Assembly (NCBI GenBank): GCA_030430675.1
Contig: JAUIKU010000002.1
Span: 1-63,789, forward strand
Length of the DNA: 63,789 nt
Direction of reading: 5' to 3'
Origin: Bacteroidia bacterium
GTDB taxonomy: Bacteria > Bacteroidota > Bacteroidia > Cytophagales > Cyclobacteriaceae
Shown one piece after another: positions 26,901 through 34,500 of the stretch (positions are counted from its first letter, which is position 1; every line of letters begins with the position of its first letter). Made by a program: the position numbers and the translations under genes. Under the pieces are notes generated by a model. That model ran no database searches. It was not told the DNA's origin and was given only the letters and a program-made list of their open reading frames with translations.

Positions 26901-28293
26901 GGTTAGCCATGAATTGAGAACACCTTTAACCTCGGTGCTGGGATTTGCCAAGATCATAAGAAAACGATTGGAGGATAAAATATTTCCGGCGGTTACCATA
27001 GATGACCAGAGAATTAAACGCACTATGAAACAGGTGGCGGAAAATCTCAACGTGGTGGTGGCGGAAGGGGAGCGCCTGACCAACCTGATCAATGATGTGC
27101 TGGATCTGGCTAAAATTGAGTCGGGCCGAATGGAATGGAATATGAAACCGATGTTCCTGCAGGACGTTATAGGACGGGCCATCTCGGGAACTGCTGCCCT
27201 TTTTGAGCAAAGGGATCTTCCTTTGAAAGACAAGGTGCCCCAGGACCTGCCCCTGGTAAATGGTGACCAGGACAAGCTGATACAAGTAGTGATAAATTTG
27301 CTGTCTAACGCGGTTAAATTTACTGAAAAGGGTAGTGTTACCATTGAGGCTTACCAGGATAAAAACCAGATCATAGTAGAAGTTCAGGATACCGGAATTG
27401 GCATTGCAGAGGAAGATAAACACAAGGTATTCGAGCGGTTCCGACAAGCAGGTGACACGCTGACCGATAAACCACAGGGCACCGGGTTAGGGCTCCCAAT
27501 ATGCCGGGAAATAATAGAGTATCACGGCGGAATCATCTGGATGAAAAGTGAGCCCGGGGTGGGTAGTACGTTTTTCTTTTCTTTGCCAGTGCTTGGAGAA
27601 GGTGTTGATAAACAGCCAATTGAGTTGAATAGAATTATTAAGACTTTAAAAAAGCAAATCAAACACTCATCCCTTAGCAAGGTAGAGAGCACGGCCACTA
27701 TTTTGGTAGTGGATGACGATACTCCAATCAGATCATTGCTGCGACAGGAACTTTCGGATGCCGGCTACCGGGTGCAGGAGGCAGCCAATGGCAAGGCAGC
27801 TTTGGACATGGTGAGACTGGAGAAACCGGATTTGATCATCCTGGACGTAATGATGCCCGAGATCAATGGATTTGATGTGGCCGCCGTTTTGAAGAATGAT
27901 CCAGCAACCATGGATATTCCAATCATCATTCTATCGATTGTTCAGGACAAAGAGCGAGGATACCGCATTGGGGTGGATAGGTACCTGACCAAGCCAATAG
28001 ATACCGAGAAGCTGTTTCACGAAGTAGATGTACTGTTGGAACAGGGGGTTTCCAAAAAGAAAGTGCTGGTGGTTGATGAAGACACCGGGGCTATTGCCAC
28101 TTTGTCGGATGTGCTTAAGGCCCGTGGTTATAAGGTACTGGAAGCCAACTCCGGAAACATTATGCAGAAAGCCACTGAGGTAAAGCCCGATATAATCATG
28201 TTGAATTCGGTCTACAATGGTGACAGGAAATTCATAGAGAACTTGAAGTTACAGAAGGGTATGGAGAATGTGATGTTCTTTGTATATGAATAG
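23929..28293 (+). CDS. Propeller hybrid histidine kinase with GAF domain and two receivers
   Basis: 1454 residues. After a signal peptide come two-component propeller repeats (about 30-660, for example GDLWITTDANGQIYLL) and a Y_Y_Y domain (about 680-755), which together form an extracytoplasmic sensor. A membrane segment (about 762-783) leads into a coiled coil, a GAF domain (about 825-965), HisKA with His994 (VSHELRTPLT), HATPase (VQDTGIGI, GTGLGLPI), a receiver with Asp1306 (LILDVMMPE) and a terminal pseudo-receiver in which Asn1426 replaces the phosphoacceptor Asp. Unlike Bacteroides HTCS proteins it has no AraC-type DNA-binding end. The downstream receiver and cyclase genes probably act as output. 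The stimulus is unknown, possibly a glycan. Confidence 0.93.
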   Translation: MLKCPPVVFQILSLFLFLTVETTWSQGQLGRPFINNYSYQDYPGGPTNWWAIEGDDGMMYFANGNGIMEYDGVNWKMIEVGGNGGVRCFAKDDHGVIHVGGIGELGYIRADERGEWKYESLVDKIPEEHRLFGDVWEVDFFQGKIIFRTEFKLYLWDGQSMQVITTENAFHVGKIVHDKYYVRLWDVGLCVMENNEFRLVPGGEKFADERIYVILPYDEDQVLIGCRNLGFFIYDGQEFRPFVTEIDHLIKETIYLPGLALPNGRFIINSFNDGAFLINRQGKLLQKYTTETGMQTGSVDFTYLDSRGVLWMPLFNGISSVNLNSTFTVVDTDMGLEDNVVYATYTHGNMLYFSTNNGIFYLEDGANHINQVEGTAGQGGGFLEARGRLYTGTGTMGVIELTGKSFKQVRKSVNYDFRARRFANSKVDSNRFYVTHQQGLASFYFDAETNQFKEESNMPMITGSGYNNMVENENGDLWITTDANGQIYLLKPNISDGKLDLAASQMVTYDMSSGLSDAEIDVFEIWDSVYFFALDEKTFLFDPEEDRFIEKKFFYHHLIDWEGAYAEPYEDPDGRIWLDAGTGITVISRNEDGSYDYNEETFKELKNRRLWSFNVEKMQGDGAQVVWISGPDGVVRYQGKLDQPFSPDFNLLIRSISVAGDSLVFGGTGDTPADFEINYQLNSVALDYAAPLYINQSDVEYSTYLMGLDSDWSDWSKTTSREYINLPPGKYTFQARARNLVGNVTDITTASFTIVPPWYRTWWAYLVYALGAVFLMYSVVRTRTRILLRQQKELEQKVEERTSEVRQRLDELATINKVSTALTEKLELNELIKLVGDQMKQLFKSDITFLALLDTETNIVNFPYQDGDNMAPLQYGEGLTSKIIETGQPLLINKDKEIDQEYSRSGIAQVGKNAASFLGVPIPVEDKVIGVLSVQSTKFESRFTEEDKGLLTTIAINVGVALHNAELFEQAKEAKAKAEDANEAKSAFLSTVSHELRTPLTSVLGFAKIIRKRLEDKIFPAVTIDDQRIKRTMKQVAENLNVVVAEGERLTNLINDVLDLAKIESGRMEWNMKPMFLQDVIGRAISGTAALFEQRDLPLKDKVPQDLPLVNGDQDKLIQVVINLLSNAVKFTEKGSVTIEAYQDKNQIIVEVQDTGIGIAEEDKHKVFERFRQAGDTLTDKPQGTGLGLPICREIIEYHGGIIWMKSEPGVGSTFFFSLPVLGEGVDKQPIELNRIIKTLKKQIKHSSLSKVESTATILVVDDDTPIRSLLRQELSDAGYRVQEAANGKAALDMVRLEKPDLIILDVMMPEINGFDVAAVLKNDPATMDIPIIILSIVQDKERGYRIGVDRYLTKPIDTEKLFHEVDVLLEQGVSKKKVLVVDEDTGAIATLSDVLKARGYKVLEANSGNIMQKATEVKPDIIMLNSVYNGDRKFIENLKLQKGMENVMFFVYE

Positions 28294-28376
28294 GTAACGG
28301 GCTAAGGGCCTAAGGGCGTGGAACCTAGAGATATTCGTAAATCATAACTCGTAATTATTAATTGAATAATAGCTGG

Positions 28377-28751
28377 ATGGATAAGAAAATTTTAATTGTG
28401 GATGATGAATCTCACATCCGAATGCTGATTGAACAAACCCTCGAGGACCTGGAAGATAATGGTGTGGAATTGTTGTTTGCGGAGAATGGCCAACAGGCAC
28501 TGGATTTGATCCAATCTGAAAAACCTAACCTGGTATTTCTGGATGTTATGATGCCTCAAATGAATGGGATGGAGGTTTGTTATAAGGTAAAAAAGGAGCT
28601 GTTATTGGATGAGGTATATATCATTTTGTTAACTGCCAAGGGGCAGGAGGTAGACCGTCAAAAAGGTTTGGAAATGGGTGCCAACAAGTATATGACCAAA
28701 CCATTCGACCCCGATGAAATGCTCGAAATAGCGGAAGAGGTTCTCAATTAG
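28377..28751 (+). CDS. Single-domain response regulator (CheY-like receiver)
   Basis: 124 residues from the ATG at 28377; a TTG five codons earlier is less likely. It is a complete receiver: acidic pair in VDDES, phosphoacceptor Asp55 (VFLDVMMPQMNG), switch Thr in LLTAKG and conserved Lys in KYMTKPFDP. There is no output domain, so it acts by protein-protein contact or as a phosphorelay shuttle. It lies 83 bases after the propeller hybrid kinase and 11 bases before the GAF-cyclase, all in one direction. A natural reading is that it carries phosphate from the kinase and modulates the cyclase. That link is inferred from gene order only. Confidence 0.93.
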   Translation: MDKKILIVDDESHIRMLIEQTLEDLEDNGVELLFAENGQQALDLIQSEKPNLVFLDVMMPQMNGMEVCYKVKKELLLDEVYIILLTAKGQEVDRQKGLEMGANKYMTKPFDPDEMLEIAEEVLN

Positions 28752-28762
28752 CAGGAGGAACC

Positions 28763-30454
28763 ATGTCAAATGTCAAAAGCCAAACTGCGCTGCGAAAAGC
28801 GCTTCGCCACGTACTTCAAAAAGATGCTGAATCGGTAACACTAATAAAGCAGCTTGCCGATAGACTCCAGCTGAATTTTAGTGTATTGGATTCCAACAGT
28901 ACTCTACTTTGGGGAGAAAATTTGGATTATGGCCGCAGCTATGAGCTATCGCAGCACGGGAATACCTTTGGTACTATATGGTCAGAATCCCTGGATGCCG
29001 AGCAGATAGGCCGTTTGATTGACCTATTGGTACGCAAAGAGCTTGAGAAAAAAAAGATCGGGAATGAAGTGCTGGGCCTCTATCGCGAGATCAATATGAT
29101 TTATGATCTCAGTGAACAAATATCGGAGACCATAGATGCCGGGTCAATTGCCCGGATTGCACTAAAAGAAGCCTCTCAGATTATTCATGCTACCCATGGG
29201 TTATTTCTGATGCTGGATGGCGATACCGTGGTTGAGATGGCATCTTTGGGTAATAACCCTCAGCGTCAGGAAAATATCAGCCGACAGAACAGACTGCTCA
29301 AGGAGTTGATCAACCGGGGGGTTTCCTCCATTGTTTCACCGGAAAGCATCAGCTCAAACCCGGCACTGAGCCATCTGAAAGCCGTGATGTACGCACCGCT
29401 GAAGGTGAAACACCGTACCCTGGGCGTTATTATGATGGGTCACGATCAATCCAGGGAGTTTACCGCAGCAGAATTGAAGCTGTTGACCACTATTGCGTTG
29501 CAGGCCGCAGCCGCCATAGAAAGTGCTCATTTATACCAGAAAGGGCTGCAGGAGGCCAGGGAAAGGGAAGAAGCCATCAGAAAGATACACCAGGTAAGTC
29601 AGAAGTTTGTTCCTTCGGAATTTCTCAAGTCTCTGGGTAAAGAAAAGTTAACCGAGGTTTCATTGGGGGATCTGGTGGAGCGTGAAGTAACGGTTTTACT
29701 GGCAGATATTCGGGGGTTTACCACCTTGTCAGAGAGCTTAAAACCCAAAGACAATTTTCTGTTTATCAACACATTCAACAAGCGCATGGGCCCGGTAATA
29801 CGCAGGCATGAGGGGTTTATTATACAGTATCTGGGTGATGGGTTTATGGCCCTGTTTCCATCGGGTTCCCAGGACGCCTTGAGGGCTTCCGTCGAAATGC
29901 ACCGGGAACTGGATCAGTATAACCGGGAGCGCCTGGAGAAGGGGCGAAAGCCCATTAGTATCGGAATTGGAATGCAGAATGGTAAACTGATTATGGGCAT
30001 CACCGGCGACTCCGAGCGTCTGGATGCTGCCATTATATCAGATACTGTAAATACTGCTGCCAGAGTGGAGGGGCTATCCAAACATTTTGGTGCCTCTATT
30101 TTGCTTACGGAGTTGTGCAAAAACAATCTCAGACATCCCCAGGAATTTGACTTTAGATTTCTGGGCCCGGTAGTGGTAAAAGGAAAACAGCAGCCTATTA
30201 ACCTTTTTGAGTGCTTCAATGGTGATGACAAGCCTCTTTTTCAGCACAAGAAGGATTCACTAGAGACGTTTAATCAGGGCATGGAACAGTATTTTAATAA
30301 GGAATTCGCCATGGCTGCTGTTACATTTCAACAGGTAGTAAAAATGAACCCCAATGACCATACTGCCAAATTATTCCTGAACCGGTCCGCTCATCTTATT
30401 ACCCAGGAAATCGGTGATGATTGGAAAGGTGTAGAAAGCATTGGAAACAAATAA
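28763..30454 (+). CDS. GAF-domain class III nucleotide cyclase with atypical base-selecting residues
   Basis: 563 residues, cytosolic, preceded by a strong Shine-Dalgarno (AGGAGG at 28753-28758). A small N-terminal region (1-100) and a GAF domain (about 115-265) precede a coiled-coil linker with VPSEFLKSLG and the cyclase domain (about 305-480). Metal ligands Asp315 (LLADIRGF) and Asp359 (YLGDGFMALF) and catalytic Asn430/Arg434 are present. The base-selecting positions are Gln355 and Ala423, not the Lys and Asp/Thr of adenylate cyclases nor the Glu/Cys of guanylate cyclases. The C-terminal 85 residues contain one TPR-like unit (FNKEFAMAAVTFQQVV). It is the last gene of the propeller-kinase operon. 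Product nucleotide is uncertain. Confidence 0.9.
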   Translation: MSNVKSQTALRKALRHVLQKDAESVTLIKQLADRLQLNFSVLDSNSTLLWGENLDYGRSYELSQHGNTFGTIWSESLDAEQIGRLIDLLVRKELEKKKIGNEVLGLYREINMIYDLSEQISETIDAGSIARIALKEASQIIHATHGLFLMLDGDTVVEMASLGNNPQRQENISRQNRLLKELINRGVSSIVSPESISSNPALSHLKAVMYAPLKVKHRTLGVIMMGHDQSREFTAAELKLLTTIALQAAAAIESAHLYQKGLQEAREREEAIRKIHQVSQKFVPSEFLKSLGKEKLTEVSLGDLVEREVTVLLADIRGFTTLSESLKPKDNFLFINTFNKRMGPVIRRHEGFIIQYLGDGFMALFPSGSQDALRASVEMHRELDQYNRERLEKGRKPISIGIGMQNGKLIMGITGDSERLDAAIISDTVNTAARVEGLSKHFGASILLTELCKNNLRHPQEFDFRFLGPVVVKGKQQPINLFECFNGDDKPLFQHKKDSLETFNQGMEQYFNKEFAMAAVTFQQVVKMNPNDHTAKLFLNRSAHLITQEIGDDWKGVESIGNK

Positions 30455-30481
30455 CCCTGTTGCTCTCACCGCCTTGAGATG

Positions 30482-31444
30482 TTAAACCGGTTTATCCAGC
30501 TTCGCAGTATCGTTCTTGCCGGAGAGTAGAGAGGCGATAATCCCGGTTATCAATGAAACCATTATGAAGCTCAGCGAAACGAATGTCGGAAAATTATAGT
30601 GGTTGCTTAGTCCGATCTTAATCCCCACGAAAATTAAAATGAAAACCAGGCTGAATTTCATATACCTGAACCGGTCCAGTATATTGGCCAGAAAGAAATA
30701 AAGGTTGCGCAAGCCAAGTATGGCAAAAATATTTGAAGTAAATACGATAAACGGATCCGTGGTAATTGCGAAAATTGCCGGAATCGAGTCTATGGCGAAC
30801 AATATATCCGTAAACTCTATGACCACCAATGCCGCCATGGATACCGTGGCATATTTACGTCCGTCCTGCTCGATAAAATATGCGGAGGAGATATGATCCC
30901 ACTTAATGGGGTACAGTAATTCCAGTGGTTTCAGCGCGGGGTTTTTATAATAGTTCACGTTATCATGCCTGACCGTCATCATTCTTATGGCAGAATATAT
31001 TAGCACCCCTCCCAGTATATAGGTTGACCAGTGAAACTTCAATATGATCGAAGCCCCCAAGAAGATCATAATCCCGCGGAACACGATAGCACCCAGTACT
31101 CCCCAGAATAAAATGTTGTGCTGATATCTTGCCGGTATTTTGAAATAGGAGAATATAATGGCAATCACGAATATATTGTCCAGGCTTAATGATTTTTCAA
31201 CTGCATATCCGGTATAGTACTGCAGCATGGCCAGGTATGGTTCGGTGCCCTGTATATTGATACCTAGCCAATTGTATTTATAAATATAGTAGATGGCGAC
31301 TCCGAAGAGCAACGCCAGAAAGATCCACACGGCCGTCCAGATCAAAGATTGTTTGGCCGAGATCTCATGGTCCTTCCGGTGAAATACCCCTAAATCCAAG
31401 AAGAGCAGGAATAGGATCAGAACAATAAACAGCGTCCAGATCAT
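30482..31444 (-). CDS. TerC family integral membrane protein
   Basis: 320 residues with about nine hydrophobic segments, as in TerC/Alx-type proteins (LysE superfamily). Characteristic parts are the first helix with LDLGVFHRKDHEIS, the acidic motif LSLDNIFVIAIIFSYFKIP and the paired EFTDILFAIDSIPAIFAIT. The acidic residues within these helices are thought to bind metal ions. Members are implicated in Mn2+ export, tellurite resistance and metalation of exported proteins. The gene is divergent from the giant cotransporter gene and shares a 144-base upstream region with it, which places it at the border of an ion-transport gene block. Transported ion here is not determinable. Confidence 0.92.
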   Translation of the reverse strand: MIWTLFIVLILFLLFLDLGVFHRKDHEISAKQSLIWTAVWIFLALLFGVAIYYIYKYNWLGINIQGTEPYLAMLQYYTGYAVEKSLSLDNIFVIAIIFSYFKIPARYQHNILFWGVLGAIVFRGIMIFLGASIILKFHWSTYILGGVLIYSAIRMMTVRHDNVNYYKNPALKPLELLYPIKWDHISSAYFIEQDGRKYATVSMAALVVIEFTDILFAIDSIPAIFAITTDPFIVFTSNIFAILGLRNLYFFLANILDRFRYMKFSLVFILIFVGIKIGLSNHYNFPTFVSLSFIMVSLITGIIASLLSGKNDTAKLDKPV

Positions 31445-31588
31445 GGCAAAAAATGCGGTTTAAAAGTGCAGTCCCAAAAATAGAATTTACTTCAGGTATT
31501 ACAGCGGTTCATAACAAGATTATTACGCTTCATGCTCGGAAAAGACATATTTTTATAGCACCTTACCACATTACAGGAATTAAAACTT

Positions 31589-34500
31589 ATGGCCAGAGCT
31601 CAAAAATTTGGCACTTTCGGAGGAGTTTTTGTTCCCTCTGTACTTACCATTTTAGGTGTGATAATGTACCTGAGGCTGGGTTGGGTGGTTGGAAACTCAG
31701 GTCTTATCGGAACTATCGTCATTATCCTTATTGCCCATGTTATTTCGATAACCACCGGTTTGTCCGTTTCTTCAATTGCTACGGACAAAAAGGTCAAGGC
31801 GGGAGGCATCTATTACATGCTTTCACGAAGTCTTGGTTTACCTATTGGCGGCGCTATTGGGATAGCCCTGTTTGTGGCTACTGCACTTAGTATTGCCATG
31901 TATATCGTGGGTTTCGCAGAGAGTTTTAACAGCGTTATCGGTTTAAACTCCCTGGATATGGACGCACTGGAACGGGTGAACAACCTCCGAATCACCGGTA
32001 CCATCACGCTGATTGCGATCAGTAGTATCGCCATGGTAAGCACCTCCCTGGCTATTAAAACCCAATACTACATACTCGGTGCGATCTTTTTGTCTTTAGT
32101 TTCCATTTTTGCAGGGGGAATGTTCCTGGATCACGAGTTTGTTCCACTCAGTCGACCTATGTTTGCTACCGCCGGTGCAACTTCAATGGAAACAGTGTTT
32201 GCCATATTTTTTCCGGCGGTTACGGGATTTACCGCAGGTGTGGCCATGTCAGGAGATCTGAAGGATCCCAAGAAATCAATACCGGTAGGTACCATGGCAG
32301 CCATCGGGGTTGGGCTGGTAATTTACATTGCTCTGGCAATATTTCTTTCGGCAAATGTGGACGAACAGGTTTTGAGGGAAGATACCAATATACTGGCCCG
32401 CATCGCCTTGTTTTCAGCTTATGGAGCTCCTTTTTTGATGGCCGGTATTTGGGGGGCCACCCTGTCTTCGGCACTGGGTGGAATTCTGGGAGGTCCCAGG
32501 ATCCTGCAGGCCATGTCACTGGATAAGGTTACTCCAAGGATATTTGCCAGGGGAGCAGGGAAGTCCAACGAGCCAAGAAATGCTTTAATATTTGCCTTCG
32601 TGATCGCGGAAGCGGGCATTTTGATAGGAGAACTTGATTTGATTGCCCCCATTGTTTCCATGTTTTACCTTACCGCCTATGGGTTCATCAATCTTACTTG
32701 TGCTCTGGAGAGTTGGTCGGGCTCCGACTTTAGGCCTAGCTTCAATATTCCCAGAAGTATTTGCTGGATAGGGGCCATTGCCACTTTCGGGGTAATGTTC
32801 AAGCTGGACATGCTGGCCATGTTTGCCGCCTTTGTGGTGATCGGCCTTATATTTCTCTACTTAACCCGAAAGCAGATCAGTATGGGCTTTAGTGATGTGT
32901 GGCAGGGTGTATGGTCAGAAGTGGTGCGACTGGCCTTGTCGAGAATTAGCCAGGCAGAAACAGACAAGAGAAGCTGGCGCCCCAATATTATACTATTTAG
33001 CGGAAGTACCGACCGGCGGCCTCACCTGTTGGAATACGGTACCAGACTGGTTGGCAAGTTGGGGTTATTATCCAATTTTGACCTGGTGGAAGACCAACAC
33101 ACCAAAGTTTCATTTGCCAAAAGAGAACAGGTGGTCGAGGCCGGGACTGAAAGTAAAGGGGTATTTACCAGGCAGTACAGTTGTAGCGACCTCTATTCCG
33201 GAATAGAAAGAATTGCAGAAACTTATGGGTTTTCGGGTTTGGACCCCAATACTATTTTGATGGGTTGGGCCCGCTATACTGATCACCCCATAAGGTTTAG
33301 TCAGCTTATCCACAAATTTCAGCAGTTGGATTACAGTATGCTGATTATGGATTACGATCAACGGGTGGGCTTCGGTAAGAAGAGCAGAATAGACATATGG
33401 AGTCAAAACGGCGGGAGACATCTCACCTTTGCTCTCACAATATCGAGGTTTCTCAATACTTCGGATGACTGGCAGGACGCCCGGGTAAGGTTGAATATTC
33501 TGGCGGATACCAGCAGAGTGGACGATATGATTATCCATCAGCGGCTGGATCAGGTTCAGGAAGACCTGAGAATAAACTTTGAAGTAAGAATTGTCAATAC
33601 TGCTCTGGAGCAGCGATCATTTTATGAGATCGTACAGTTCGAATCTGCGGAGGCCGACCTGGTGTACCTGGAGCTTCCCGATCTGGAGGAAGGATCGGAG
33701 AAGGCATTCTTCGAAAAAACTGACCATCTTTGCAAAGAGATAGGTACGGTGATTCTGTATCAGGGTTCCAGGGAATTTGAAGCAATTGACCTGGGCATCC
33801 AGGCGCATTCACTGGAGACGCTGTCTGCGGAAGAAGCATCGGACCTCAATTATGCCTCGCTTCCCTCGGCCAAAATACCCGACTTACGACTACCTGTACA
33901 AACTCAAATGGCTCAATCCCTGGATGCCGTTGATAAGACTGCACAGAACCTGGTTCAGACCTATTACCAGGACTTTTTGATTCCCTATGCCAACAAGCAG
34001 GTCCATTTTATTCAGTCATTTCAGCAATTGACCAAAGAATTCTACCAGTCCTTTAATACCAATCATCAGAGCGGTGAAAATGAATTGATGAGGGTATTAG
34101 ATAAAAGGGAAAAGCAATTGCTTGAAACAGCATTGAGTTATTTTCAGGATTATCACTCCAATCATCTTACCAATCAGCAACAGAAACTGGCTGCCTCGGT
34201 AGAATATTTACAGGGAAGTATCAATGGGATAATTGACAAGAGCCCGCCATTTGTTGAGGTCGAATATTCAAAGGAAGCGCTGAGTTCACATCAGCTTCAT
34301 CAAATCAGCCTGTGGCAGCGTGTCAAATCAATGTTTGGCAGCAAAGCAGTGGTCTATCAACTGAATTATCAATTGCTGGTGCTGCTTCATTTTGGCTTTC
34401 ACTTGAAAAAATCTTTGGTGGAAATTCAGCGGCAAATCAATCAGCACAGTATTCAGTTCGGTAATGATTTAAGAAAAACTTTGCGCCGGATGATTGCCGG

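Noticed and set aside
23929-28293. Classical hybrid two-component system regulator (HTCS) controlling a polysaccharide locus
   Set aside because: The sensor half fits, but there is no AraC-type DNA-binding domain and no adjacent SusC/SusD pair.
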